64,000 bases of DNA. Origin: Salinisphaera aquimarina. GTDB lineage: Bacteria > Pseudomonadota > Gammaproteobacteria > Nevskiales > Salinisphaeraceae. The DNA is taken from contig NZ_JBHRSS010000003.1 in the NCBI RefSeq assembly GCF_042643355.1, forward strand, positions 1,302,001 to 1,366,000, written 5' to 3'. Each line of letters starts with the position of its first letter. Within the stretch, counting starts at the first letter, position 1. A program made the position numbers and the translations under genes. The notes under the pieces were generated by a model. The model was not told the DNA's origin. It made no database searches and saw only the letters and a list, made by a program, of their open reading frames with translations. This document shows, one piece after another, positions 35,858 through 44,154 of this stretch.

Positions 35858-36262
35858 ATGGTCATGCATGCACGCCAGGCGGCGAATGCCTATGCCCATG
35901 TCGGCCTGCAGACGGGCGCCATGAGCGCCAGTCCGCATCAGCTGATCGTCATGCTTTTCGACGGCGCCCGCGCCGCGCTCAAGAAGAGTCAGTGGGCGAT
36001 CGCGCAGAAAGATTTCGCGACCAAGGGCGTGGCGCTTTCCAAGGCCATCGATATCATCGAACGTGGTCTGCGCGCCGCGCTGGATTTCGAGCAGGGCGGC
36101 GAGATTGCCGAGCGCCTCGACAGTCTCTATGACTACATGGTTCGCACGCTGATGCGGGCGAACCTGCACAACGATGCCGCGCTGGTCCTCGAAGTGGATA
36201 CGCTGCTGGAAGATATCGGTTCGGCCTGGAAACAGATCGGCGTCGCCGCCGTGCCTGCCTGA
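35858..36262 (+). CDS. fliS: Flagellar export chaperone FliS
   Basis: Cytoplasmic chaperone that binds the C-terminus of flagellin and prevents premature polymerisation. 134 aa, all helical. It contains the FliS landmarks AYAHVGLQTGAMSASPHQLIVMLFDGA, then AIDIIERGLRAALDFEQGGEIAERLDSLYDYMVRTLMRAN. A strong AAGGAG box precedes the ATG at 35858; a second ATG two codons later is also possible. It is the second gene of the fliD operon, 55 bp after fliD and followed by fliT after 22 bp. Confidence 0.95.
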   Translation: MVMHARQAANAYAHVGLQTGAMSASPHQLIVMLFDGARAALKKSQWAIAQKDFATKGVALSKAIDIIERGLRAALDFEQGGEIAERLDSLYDYMVRTLMRANLHNDAALVLEVDTLLEDIGSAWKQIGVAAVPA

Positions 36263-36284
36263 CTACCTGGAGCGAGATATAAAC

Positions 36285-36626
36285 GTGGAAATCAGCAACA
36301 ACATCATCATCGATGAGTATCGGGACATCCTCGCCCGGGGCCACAAGATGCTCGCCCACGCCCACAACGGCGACTGGGACGCACTGGTGGCGCTCCAGGA
36401 CGAGTATGTCTGTCATGTGGCGCAACTGGCCGATATCGAAAAGGAACTGGATCTCGATGAAACCACGCGCGTGCTCAAGTACGAGTTGCTGGTGGAAATC
36501 TGCCAGGCCGAGGACAGCGTGCGCGGCCTGCTGCACGCGCGCATGCGTGAGATCAGCGAGATCATGACCCAATCACGCAGCCGCCAGCGCGTGAGCCAGG
36601 CCTACGAAGCGGGCATGTCCGGCTAG
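36285..36626 (+). CDS. fliT: Flagellar protein FliT-like chaperone
   Basis: A 113-residue helical protein at the fliT position directly after fliS. In enterics FliT is the FliD export chaperone and also inhibits FlhDC, which is relevant because flhDC lies 1.8 kb downstream. The product starts EISNNIIIDEYRDILARGHKMLAHAHNGDWDALVALQDEYVCHV, matching the N-terminal helix of FliT proteins, and continues with ELVEICQ-type and RMREISEIM segments. GTG 36285 was chosen because an upstream GAGCGAG is at good distance and longer frames overlap fliS. Sequence similarity in this family is low; the assignment rests on position plus helix pattern. Confidence 0.8.
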   Translation: MEISNNIIIDEYRDILARGHKMLAHAHNGDWDALVALQDEYVCHVAQLADIEKELDLDETTRVLKYELLVEICQAEDSVRGLLHARMREISEIMTQSRSRQRVSQAYEAGMSG

Positions 36627-36652
36627 CCTGCGGCTGCCGGAACCCGCTGTCC

Positions 36653-37738
36653 GTGGGCACGATAACGCCGATACTCGACACGCTGTTGCCGCAGGTGCTG
36701 GGCCGGCGCGGCGATATCGAGCGTTTCAGCGCGACGCGTCCGAACTCGCCGCTGTCGGCGATCGCCTCGGTCGCCGCGGTTCGCGAGACCCCGGGGCGCG
36801 GTGAAGCCGGTATCCGCGAGTCGGCGCTGGCGGCCGGACTGTCGCGTTCGGCGCGCGCGCCGGCGGCCGACGACGGGTCGGCTCGGCGTGCCGATGTGCG
36901 TCCCGCGGCGACCCAAGCCAGCGGCGCCCGGTTGGCGGCGGGGCCCGCACAGACATTGTCGCCGGCCCCCTCGGCGCATGCGCATCTGAGCCGAGCCGGA
37001 GCGACCATCGCAACGCTGCTGGGCCGATTGGCCCAGACCTCGGCGCCACCGGCGCCCATTCGCGCCCCGCTGCTGGGGCCGGCGAGCACGCCCAGTCCGG
37101 CCACGCTGGCCCTGATACTCAGCCAGCAGGTGAGCCACAGCGGCGTGTTCTACGAGTCGCACCTGCTGCAATGGCTCGAAGGCCGGCGGCCGATCAACCA
37201 GTTGCGCGAGGAGCCGCAAGCGCAGCTGACGCGTTCGGAAACGACGGCCGCAGCGGCGGCACGCGCTGTGGTCAGCGCGGTCGATTCGGGCGACGCCGAT
37301 GGCGGCCGCCCGTCCGGTCAGGGCCACCATACGCTGTCGACGCTGGTCGACGACCGCCTGCTGGCGCTGGTGCGCCAGCAGCTGGATACGCTCAATCAGT
37401 CGATCTTTCGCTGGCAGGGACAGGCCTGGCCCGATGTGTCCCTGGATTGGCAGATCGAGCACGAAGAATCCGGCGAGTCGGAACCCGCGCCGGTGCCCGA
37501 GGACGTTGCGGCGCGCTATAGCACCTCGCTGCGGCTGGAACTGCCGCATCTGGGCACGGTCGAGGTGCGCCTGGCGCTGGCCGCCCGCCAGGTGCAGGTG
37601 TTTGCCTGGGCCGAACGCCCCGAGGGTGCGGCAATGCTCGGGGCCGATACAGCCACCCTGGTCGATCGTCTCGAGCGTGCCGGCTGCGGCCAGGCCAGCG
37701 TGCGTCTGATCCGCGATCCGGAGGGCGCAGCAGAATGA
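36653..37738 (+). CDS. FliK-like flagellar hook-length control domain protein
   Basis: A 361-residue protein with a disordered Ala/Pro/Arg-rich N-terminal half and a C-terminal globular domain of the flagellar hook-length-control type (about 285-350): TSLRLELPHLGTVEVRLALAARQVQVFAWAERPEG resembles the FliK C-terminal fold that contacts FlhB to switch export specificity. It starts with GTG 36653, 26 bp after fliT. Its stop overlaps (ATGA) the start of a short FlhB C-domain paralogue, so the two are translated together and may act as a pair. It may be a second FliK in addition to a hook-length gene elsewhere; a canonical fliK is not in the window. Confidence 0.72.
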   Translation: MGTITPILDTLLPQVLGRRGDIERFSATRPNSPLSAIASVAAVRETPGRGEAGIRESALAAGLSRSARAPAADDGSARRADVRPAATQASGARLAAGPAQTLSPAPSAHAHLSRAGATIATLLGRLAQTSAPPAPIRAPLLGPASTPSPATLALILSQQVSHSGVFYESHLLQWLEGRRPINQLREEPQAQLTRSETTAAAAARAVVSAVDSGDADGGRPSGQGHHTLSTLVDDRLLALVRQQLDTLNQSIFRWQGQAWPDVSLDWQIEHEESGESEPAPVPEDVAARYSTSLRLELPHLGTVEVRLALAARQVQVFAWAERPEGAAMLGADTATLVDRLERAGCGQASVRLIRDPEGAAE

Positions 37739-38022
37739 AGCCATCCGACATACCCGATAGCCGTGCCCACGCGGTAGCGCTGCGTTACCAGGACGGCGAC
37801 GAGGCGCCACGGGTTGTCGCCAAAGGCTACGGCGATGTGGCCGACGCGATCATCGCCAAGGCACAGGCGCATGACCTGTATACGCACAAGTCCCCGGAAC
37901 TCGTGCGCCTGCTCATGCATCTCGATCTGGATGAGCATATCCCGCCGGAACTCTACCGGGCGGTCGCCGAATTGCTGGTGTGGGTGTACGAGCTCGAGGC
38001 GGCAAGCGCGCGCGCCGATTAA
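37735..38022 (+). CDS. FlhB C-terminal-domain paralogue (EscU/YscU/FlhB type, FlhX-like)
   Basis: A 95-residue cytoplasmic protein equivalent only to the C-terminal domain of FlhB. HAVALRYQDGDEAPRVVAKG aligns with HFAVALAYRDGEMSAPKVVAKG of the full FlhB in this window, and the end ELYRAVAELLVWVYELE aligns with LYTAVAEVLAWVFQLE. The autocleavage Asn-Pro-Thr-His site of FlhB is not complete: only the His remains, preceded by DSRA. Such stand-alone proteins (Bacillus YlqH, FhlB/FlhX) can partly replace the cleaved FlhB C-domain in substrate switching. It overlaps the FliK-like gene by 4 nt, supporting a joint function. Confidence 0.85.
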   Translation: MKPSDIPDSRAHAVALRYQDGDEAPRVVAKGYGDVADAIIAKAQAHDLYTHKSPELVRLLMHLDLDEHIPPELYRAVAELLVWVYELEAASARAD

Positions 38023-38395
38023 CCCGCGGCCGCGCGCCGACTCATTCCGCGGTCTTTGCAAAACTCGATTCCAGTCTCCGGACGGAATCGGCGAAGGTTT
38101 ATACCCCAAGGTATCGCGCTGTATCGGCAAGTCTCTGCCACTGGAATCGGAGACGAAGCCGCCTTGTTTGTGCGTCAGAGGGCGTATAGTGTTGAATGCA
38201 CATGCTTAATATGGTGCCTGCCAAAGACACATAACGAGGATGTTTTGGCGTGTATGAGCGTTTGTCTGAGGTGTGTTCGCTGCTTATCTAGTCTGCAAGA
38301 ACAGCGAGCCGACGATCAGCCGTGAAAGAGCAAAGAATGCTTTTTCAGGGCAAGCCATCGCGCGCGTCTCGGCTGGTAGGGCTTAAGGGGGGGGG
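38023..38395. other. Long flhDC leader/promoter region
   Basis: 373 bp without a credible gene, less G+C rich than its surroundings and upstream of the master regulator genes. Visible elements: GATTCC (38068-38073) and two copies of GGAATCGG (38084-38091 and in 38140-38151); a small dyad ATACC-CCAA-GGTAT (38101-38114); a -10-like TATAGT near 38186; and a run of nine G shortly before the flhD ATG. The region is a good candidate for the input of several regulators to flhDC; none of the sites can be assigned to a factor. Confidence 0.5.
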
Positions 38396-38887
38396 ATGAG
38401 TACAGAGCACCTGCTCGACGATGTTCGAGATGTCAATCTGTCATATTTGTTGCTCATGCAGCGGCTGATCAACAGCGATCGCGAGTTGGCCATGTTTCGG
38501 CTCAAGATCGATGAGGAGATGGCTGACCTGCTGAGCAAGATTCCGTTGCCGGATCTGGTCAAGCTGGCGCGTTGTAACCAGTTGCTATGCCATTTCTCGC
38601 TCGGCGACGCGTCGGAGCTCTACTCGTTGGTGAATGCGGCCAAGGACGACGACATGCGCCGTGTCCATGCCGCAATTCTGTTGTCGAGTCAGGATAAGCG
38701 AGATCAGGAGCGGCGCGGCGGCGAACGACGCATCGGCGAGCGCCGCAAAGGCGAACGCCGTATCAATGCCGCCGGCGACTGGAGCGGGCCCGAGCAGCGA
38801 CGCGGTGAGCGGCGCAAGGAGAGTCGCCGTTCACAGGTCGACCGTCGTAGCGGCGATCGGCGCGCCGGCCCGAACAAGCCGGAGTAG
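38396..38887 (+). CDS. flhD: Flagellar master regulator subunit FlhD with extended basic tail
   Basis: FlhD forms the FlhD4C2 activator of class 2 flagellar promoters. Residues 1-100 match FlhD: DVRDVNLSYLLLMQRLINSD, AMFRLKIDEEMADLL, LPDLVKLARCNQLLCHFSL (Cys65 at the position of the inter-subunit disulfide in E. coli). E. coli FlhD ends near residue 116. Here a 60-residue tail follows, built of repeats: ERRGGERRIGERRKGERR (105-122), then a Trp-containing break, then EQRRGERRKESRRSQVDRRS and GDRRAG. The coding DNA of the first block is a degenerate 15-nt tandem repeat. A purine-rich run precedes ATG 38396. flhC follows after 17 bp. Confidence 0.93.
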   Translation: MSTEHLLDDVRDVNLSYLLLMQRLINSDRELAMFRLKIDEEMADLLSKIPLPDLVKLARCNQLLCHFSLGDASELYSLVNAAKDDDMRRVHAAILLSSQDKRDQERRGGERRIGERRKGERRINAAGDWSGPEQRRGERRKESRRSQVDRRSGDRRAGPNKPE

Positions 38888-38904
38888 GTGGCGGTATAAC
38901 CAGA

Positions 38905-39459
38905 ATGTCGGAAAAAAGTGTAATCGACGAGGCCAAGCAGATCAGTCTCGCGATCGAACTCATCACCCTCGGTGCACGCCTGCAGGTGCTTCAGACCGAG
39001 ACCCAGATAAGTCGTCGACGCCTGATCAATCTCTATAAGGAGATACATGGCGAGTCGCCGCCGAAGGGCATGCTCCCCTTCTCGACCGACTGGTATGTGA
39101 CGTGGCTGCCCAACATCCATTCCTCGCTGTTCTACAACACCTATCTATACCTGCGCCGCAATCCCGCTCGTAGCCGCATGCAGGCGGTAGTCAACGCCTA
39201 CCGGCTGTATCTGGAGCAGGTGCCGCTGCAGGATGACGGCAAGCCCGTACTCACACTCACGCGGGCGTGGATGCTGATTCGGTTCTTCGAAAGCGAGATG
39301 ATGCAGTTGTCGAAGTGCACGCGCTGTGCCGGCAAGTTCGTCAGCCACGCCTACACGCTGGATCAGGATTTCGTCTGCGGGATCTGTCAGCCGCCATCCC
39401 GGGCCGGCAAGACCCGCAAGGCGGCGCGTGCCCGCGCCCGTACCGAGCGCTCCTCCTAG
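38905..39459 (+). CDS. flhC: Flagellar master regulator subunit FlhC
   Basis: DNA-binding partner in the FlhD4C2 complex that turns on hook-basal-body and export operons. 184 aa. Motifs: SLAIELITLGARLQVLQTET, SRRRLINLYKEIHGESPPKGMLPFSTDWY, and the zinc site formed by Cys138, Cys141, Cys158 and Cys161 (CTRC and CGIC). After the zinc site is a short Arg/Ala-rich tail (KTRKAARARARTERSS), basic like the FlhD tail. It is 17 bp downstream of flhD and 125 bp upstream of motA, the enterobacterial order. Confidence 0.95.
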   Translation: MSEKSVIDEAKQISLAIELITLGARLQVLQTETQISRRRLINLYKEIHGESPPKGMLPFSTDWYVTWLPNIHSSLFYNTYLYLRRNPARSRMQAVVNAYRLYLEQVPLQDDGKPVLTLTRAWMLIRFFESEMMQLSKCTRCAGKFVSHAYTLDQDFVCGICQPPSRAGKTRKAARARARTERSS

Positions 39460-39502
39460 TCAGAAGCGCCGCCCGTGCCGAAGGTCGGTAGCCGGCCGCT
39501 GT

Positions 39503-39529
39503 TCAAGCTTTGTAACCGATTGCCGTTAT
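39503..39529 (+). promoter_or_regulatory. Sigma-28 promoter for motA
   Basis: TCAA (39503-39506), 15 nt, GCCGTTAT (39522-39529), 55 bp before the motA start. It deviates from the -10 consensus at two positions but has the exact spacing of the other sites. Confidence 0.75.
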
Positions 39530-39584
39530 GAGGGCGTAATAGTCCTCATTGTGCGTGGCATGCCACGCCGGCAAGGGAAGCATC

Positions 39585-40466
39585 GTGCTCATACTCGCGG
39601 GTTATTTCATCGTCATCGCTTCGGTCCTGGGCGGCTATACGCTGGTCGGCGGCCATATGGGTGCGCTGTACCAGCCCGCTGAGCTCATCATCATCTTCGG
39701 CGCGGGCCTGGGCGCGTTCGTGGCCTCGAACAACGGCAAGGGGATCAAGGCCACGATCCGCACCCTGCCCAAGTTGATGCGTGGCTCGCATTATCAGAAA
39801 AATGTCTGCCTGGATCTGATGACGCTGCTCTATCTGCTGCTGGCCAAGGCCCGCCAGTCCGGGATGATGGCGCTGGAAAAAGATATCGAGAATCCGTCCC
39901 AGAGTGCGCTGTTTTCGGCTTATCCCGGTCTGGTTGGCGACCCGCTGATCATGCAATTCATCACCGATTACCTGCGCCTGATGATCAGCGGCAACATGGA
40001 TGCCATCGAGATCGAGGCGCTCATGGATCACGAGATCGAGACTTTCCAGCACGAGGCCGACATTCCGGCCAACGCGTTGGCCGCCATGGGTGATTCGCTG
40101 CCGGCGTTCGGCATCGTTGCGGCGGTCATGGGCGTGGTGCACGCGCTCGGCGCGGCCGCGCTGGACCCGGCCGGCATCGGGCCGCTGATTGCGCACGCCA
40201 TGGTCGGCACCTTCCTCGGCATCCTGCTGGCCTACGGCTTCGTGTCGCCGGTGGCGGCGCGGGTGCGCGCACAGGTCGAGGACGTCAGCAAGATTCTGCA
40301 GAGCATCAAGGTCACGCTGCTCGCGCATCTGAACAACTATCCGCCCCCCATCGCCATCGAATTCGGGCGCAAGGCACTGTTCTCGGCCGAGCGGCCGTCC
40401 TTCGACGAACTCGAAAACCATGTGCGCGAAGTGAAGATGGCGCCGAGCCGCGAGGCCGGCGCATGA
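39585..40466 (+). CDS. motA: Flagellar stator protein MotA
   Basis: Inner-membrane stator subunit forming, with MotB, the ion channel that drives rotation. 293 aa with four membrane helices. LILAGYFIVIASVLGGYTLVGGHMGALYQPAELIIIFGAG is nearly the E. coli N-terminus, so I start at GTG 39585, which also has an AAGGGAAG box. The TM3-TM4 region DIPANALAAMGDSLPAFGIVAAVMGVVHAL and GILLAYGFVSPVAARV contains the channel prolines. This is the proton-type MotA rather than the sodium-type PomA by overall similarity. Its stop overlaps the motB ATG. Confidence 0.95.
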   Translation: MLILAGYFIVIASVLGGYTLVGGHMGALYQPAELIIIFGAGLGAFVASNNGKGIKATIRTLPKLMRGSHYQKNVCLDLMTLLYLLLAKARQSGMMALEKDIENPSQSALFSAYPGLVGDPLIMQFITDYLRLMISGNMDAIEIEALMDHEIETFQHEADIPANALAAMGDSLPAFGIVAAVMGVVHALGAAALDPAGIGPLIAHAMVGTFLGILLAYGFVSPVAARVRAQVEDVSKILQSIKVTLLAHLNNYPPPIAIEFGRKALFSAERPSFDELENHVREVKMAPSREAGA

Positions 40467-41461
40467 GCGAGCAAGGCTCACGGCGCCCGATCATCGTCAA
40501 GCGCAAGCGCCCGACGGCACATCAGGGGTCGCACGGTACCTGGAAGATCGCCTATGCCGACTTCATGACAGCGATGATGGCGTTCTTCCTCGTCATGTGG
40601 CTGCTCGGTGGTCTGAGCAAGGCGGAGATGGCCGAGGTCAGTGAATATTTTCGGACGCCTCTAAGCGTCGCCCTGGTCGGCGGTGATCGTAATACCGCCA
40701 GCAACAGCGCGATCCCCGGCGGTGGCGACGACCCGATCCACTCGGACGGCGAGGTGGCGCTCACGCGGCGCGATGCCACCAACTATACGGTCGATCGCAA
40801 CCGGCTGTCGCAGCTCAAGCAGCGCCTGGAAAGCCTCATCCACGAGGATCCGGCGCTCAACGCCATGTCGTCTCAACTCAAGATCGAAATGGTCCACGAC
40901 GGTCTGCGTATCCAGATCTTCGACGATCGCAACAAGCCCATGTTCCAGATTGGCAGCGCACGCATCGAGCCCTATGTGCGCGAGTTGCTCATCGCGATCG
41001 CGCCGCGGCTGGATCGGATGCCCAACAAGATCACGCTGACCGGCCACACCGACGACCTGCGTTATGCCGGCGGCGCGGCGACCTATAGCAACTGGGAACT
41101 GTCCAGCGATCGCGCCAATGCGGCTCGGCGGGCTCTGGTGGCGGCCGGCTACGCGCCCGACAAGCTGTTGCGGGTGATCGGCGCAGCGGCGACCGAGCGC
41201 GTGCCCGGCGACGGCCCGGGCGCGCCGGCCAACCGACGGATCAGTATTCTGGTGCTCAACGCCGAGGCTCAGGAGCGCATCGAGACCGAAGGACACGCCT
41301 TTGCGCCGTCGCCGAGCGTGCCCGCCGGACGTAGTGCCGATGCGCCGCGCCAGGCCGTGACGCCGCCCGTCGACGCCGCGCCCGTGCTGTCGCTGTTCGA
41401 CGGCATGGACCTTTTCGTCCATCCCTTCCGGGCCCACGGGCTCGTATCGGCAGGGTTCTGA
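40463..41461 (+). CDS. motB: Flagellar stator protein MotB
   Basis: Anchors the stator to peptidoglycan and carries the proton-accepting residue. 332 aa. After a basic N-terminus (RRPIIVKRKR) comes the single transmembrane helix with Asp33 in YADFMTAMMAFFLVMWLLG, the essential protonation site. The plug/linker follows, then an OmpA-like domain with ITLTGHTDDLRYA and SSDRANAARRALVAAGY. It overlaps motA by 4 nt (ATGA). The C-terminal 60 residues beyond the OmpA domain are Ala/Pro-rich and of unknown role. Confidence 0.95.
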   Translation: MSEQGSRRPIIVKRKRPTAHQGSHGTWKIAYADFMTAMMAFFLVMWLLGGLSKAEMAEVSEYFRTPLSVALVGGDRNTASNSAIPGGGDDPIHSDGEVALTRRDATNYTVDRNRLSQLKQRLESLIHEDPALNAMSSQLKIEMVHDGLRIQIFDDRNKPMFQIGSARIEPYVRELLIAIAPRLDRMPNKITLTGHTDDLRYAGGAATYSNWELSSDRANAARRALVAAGYAPDKLLRVIGAAATERVPGDGPGAPANRRISILVLNAEAQERIETEGHAFAPSPSVPAGRSADAPRQAVTPPVDAAPVLSLFDGMDLFVHPFRAHGLVSAGF

Positions 41462-41517
41462 CCACGGGCGCGCTGCCCCGCCAGGGGCGTGGCAACGCGC
41501 TGTGGCGCGACCGTTCC

Positions 41518-41544
41518 TAAAGTTTCGTGGCGCGCAAACGATAG
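41518..41544 (+). promoter_or_regulatory. Sigma-28 promoter for cheA
   Basis: TAAA followed by GTTT (41518-41525), then AACGATAG at 41537-41544, with a 15-nt spacer between TAAA and the -10. The -35 half matches the full TAAAGTTT consensus. It ends 50 bp before the chosen cheA start. Confidence 0.82.
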
Positions 41545-41594
41545 TCGTCGCTAGTGAAGAGTGATTCACACGGCGCCTCGCGGTGCGGCCCAGC

Positions 41595-43649
41595 ATGAGT
41601 CAGGCCATGGACATCAGTGATCTTTATCAGACCTTCTTCGACGAGGCCGACGAGCTGCTCGACGACATGGAGCGGCTGCTGATCAATCTGGATATTGCGG
41701 CGCCGGACGACGAGGATCTCAACGCCATCTTCCGGGCGGCGCATTCAATCAAGGGCGGCGCCGGGGCCTTCGGCTTCGCCTGCCTGCAGGACACCACCCA
41801 CCTGCTCGAGAATCTGCTCGACCGGGCGCGCCATCACGAGCTGACTCTGGATCGCGCCATGGTGGATGTCTTCCTGCAGACCCGCGACATGCTCAAGGAC
41901 CAGATCACGGCCTATCGCGAACAGGACACGCCCGACGAAGCGGCCTATGAGCGCATCTGTGCGACCCTGCGCCAACTCGCCGCGGACGACGCGGTTCCGC
42001 CCCCGATGCCTGAAACTGAAACGCCGCCGCAACCTGAGCCGCTGGCCGGCGATCCGCGCGTGCTCGAGATCACGATCCGTGCGGCCGTTGCCAGCGAACA
42101 CGCCGTGCTGGTCGAGGAACTGAGCCTGTTCGGCGACGTTCTGGGGCAGGAGAGCAGCGCCGACCGGCTCACGGTGCGTCTGAGTTCGGACGAGTCCGAA
42201 GCGAATATCGAGTCGGTACTGTGCTTTATCGTCGACGCCGACCAGTTGTCTATCGTGCCGGTCGCCGATGTAGCTGGCGGGGCGGCCAGCGGCCCGGCGC
42301 CCGCGCCCGCGGACGAGCTGGCAGCGGCGAGCGGGGCCGAGCCGGCATCCGCGCCTGCAAGCGACGCGTCATCCGGCAAAGAGCCGGCGCCGGCCCGGGC
42401 CGACAAGCGCGCGGCGGGCACCGAATCGTCGTCGCTGCGCGTGTCCACCGATAAGGTCGACCGCATCATCAACCTGGTCGGCGAACTGGTCATCACCCAG
42501 TCGATGCTGGAACAGACCACCGCCGGCCTCGACCCGGATCTGGCTGCGCGCCTGGCCGAGGGCATGAACCAGCTGCAGCGCAACGCGCGTGACCTGCAGG
42601 AAGCGGTGATGTCGGTGCGCATGACGCCGATGGACTATGTCTTCAGCCGTTTCCCGCGGCTGGTACGCGATCTGAGCAGCAAGCTCGGCAAGCAGGTCGA
42701 ACTGGAAACCCTGGGTGCGTCGACCGAACTCGACAAGGGCCTGATCGAGCGCATCATGGATCCGCTCACCCATCTGGTGCGCAACAGCCTCGACCACGGC
42801 ATCGAGACGCCGGACGTGCGCGAAGCCGCCGGCAAGCCGCGCACCGGTACGCTGACCCTGGCCGCGCGTCATCAGGGCGGCAACATCCTCATCGAGATCC
42901 GCGACGACGGCGCGGGCCTGAACCGCGAGCGCCTGCTCGACAAGGCACGCCAGAACGGTGTGCCGATCGCCAACGTCATGAGCGACGACGATGTCTGGCA
43001 GCTGATCTTCGCGCCCGGCTTCTCCACCGCCGCGACGGTCACCGACGTGTCCGGCCGAGGCGTGGGCATGGACGTGGTCAAGCGCAACATCCAGCAGCTG
43101 GGCGGCCACGTCGATCTGGCCTCCGAGCCCGGCGTGGGCACCACCGTACGCATCGTACTGCCGCTCACGCTTGCGATCATGGACAGCATGTCGGTGCGGG
43201 TGGGCGAGGAAGTCTTCATCATGCCGCTCGGCGCGATCATGGAATCGATGCAGGTCAAGCCCGAACAGGTCAAGCCGATAGCCGGCGGCGGCTGTGTCAT
43301 CCACGTCCGCGGCGAGTACCTCGCGCTGGTCGAACTGCATCGCGTGTTCGACGTGCCCCACGCCGAGACCGATCTGGCGCGCGGCATCGTCATGGTGGTG
43401 CAGAGCGAGGGGCGGCCGTTCGCCCTGTTCGTCGACGAGTTGATCGGCCAGCACCAGGTCGTGGTCAAGAATCTCGAGACCCACTATCGCAAGGTCCCCG
43501 GCGTGTCCGCCGCAACCATTCTCGGCGACGGCAGTGTCGCTCTCATTCTCGACGTGCTGGCCCTGTCTCGTCTGAGCCGCCAGCGTCAAAAAGCCGCGAC
43601 GCGCGTGGATATGCCGTCCGTCATCATGGAGCAGGAGATCGTGTCATGA
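41595..43649 (+). CDS. cheA: Chemotaxis histidine kinase CheA
   Basis: Receptor-coupled kinase that phosphorylates CheY and CheB. 684 aa from the ATG giving SQAMDISDLYQTFFDEADELL, which matches the E. coli start; GTG 41583 and ATG 41607 are alternatives. Domains: P1 with phosphorylated His50 in AAHSIKGGAG; P2 around residues 150-225, flanked by Pro- and Ala-rich linkers; P3 dimerisation (SLRVSTDKVDRIINLVGELVITQ and onward); P4 kinase with HLVRNSLDHGIE (N box), IRDDGAGL (G1) and GRGVGMDVVKRNI (G2); and P5, the CheW-like coupling domain. It overlaps cheW by 4 nt. Confidence 0.95.
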   Translation: MSQAMDISDLYQTFFDEADELLDDMERLLINLDIAAPDDEDLNAIFRAAHSIKGGAGAFGFACLQDTTHLLENLLDRARHHELTLDRAMVDVFLQTRDMLKDQITAYREQDTPDEAAYERICATLRQLAADDAVPPPMPETETPPQPEPLAGDPRVLEITIRAAVASEHAVLVEELSLFGDVLGQESSADRLTVRLSSDESEANIESVLCFIVDADQLSIVPVADVAGGAASGPAPAPADELAAASGAEPASAPASDASSGKEPAPARADKRAAGTESSSLRVSTDKVDRIINLVGELVITQSMLEQTTAGLDPDLAARLAEGMNQLQRNARDLQEAVMSVRMTPMDYVFSRFPRLVRDLSSKLGKQVELETLGASTELDKGLIERIMDPLTHLVRNSLDHGIETPDVREAAGKPRTGTLTLAARHQGGNILIEIRDDGAGLNRERLLDKARQNGVPIANVMSDDDVWQLIFAPGFSTAATVTDVSGRGVGMDVVKRNIQQLGGHVDLASEPGVGTTVRIVLPLTLAIMDSMSVRVGEEVFIMPLGAIMESMQVKPEQVKPIAGGGCVIHVRGEYLALVELHRVFDVPHAETDLARGIVMVVQSEGRPFALFVDELIGQHQVVVKNLETHYRKVPGVSAATILGDGSVALILDVLALSRLSRQRQKAATRVDMPSVIMEQEIVS

Positions 43650-44137
43650 GTCAGGCAGTCGCTTACCAATCCCCGGATGAGAGCACGAACATGGAAGTGC
43701 TGGTGTTCACCCTCGCCACCGAAGAGTACGCCGTGGATATCCTCAAGGTGCAGGAGATTCGCGGCTACAGCGGCGTCACCCGCATTGCCAATGTGCCCGA
43801 TTTCGTCAAGGGTGTGACCAATCTGCGCGGCGAAATCGTGCCGATCGTGGATCTGCGTGTGAAGTTCGACCTCGGCAGCGCGACCTATGACGCACACACC
43901 GTGGTGATCGTGCTCAACATCGGCGAGCGCGTGATGGGCGTGGTCGTCGACGGTGTGTCCGACGTGCTCAGCCTGAGCCCCGACCAGATCAAGGCCGCGC
44001 CCGACTTCGGCTCCAGTCTGTCGACCGAGTATCTGCAGGGGCTGGGCAGCATCGACGACCGCATGCTCATCCTGGTGGATATCGAGAAGATGATGACCAG
44101 CCGTGAAATGGCCATGGTCGAGCAGGCCGCGACGTGA
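43646..44137 (+). CDS. cheW: Chemotaxis coupling protein CheW
   Basis: Adaptor linking receptors to CheA. 163 aa with the SH3-like fold pattern: MEVLVFTLATEEYAVDILKVQEIRGY, VTRIANVPDFVKGVTNLRGEIVPIVDLR, and GVVVDGVSDVLSLSPDQIK. The ATG overlaps the cheA stop (ATGA) and has CAGGAGATC upstream. It is the last gene of the cheAW unit; a fresh sigma-28 promoter follows in the 110-bp gap before cheR. Confidence 0.96.
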   Translation: MSQAVAYQSPDESTNMEVLVFTLATEEYAVDILKVQEIRGYSGVTRIANVPDFVKGVTNLRGEIVPIVDLRVKFDLGSATYDAHTVVIVLNIGERVMGVVVDGVSDVLSLSPDQIKAAPDFGSSLSTEYLQGLGSIDDRMLILVDIEKMMTSREMAMVEQAAT

Positions 44138-44154
44138 GCCCGCGCCGCATCTTT

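Noticed and set aside
38056..38325. 89-codon plus-strand frame in the flhDC leader
   Set aside because: Odd composition with many Cys and Arg, no good ribosome site, and it lies in the expected regulatory region.
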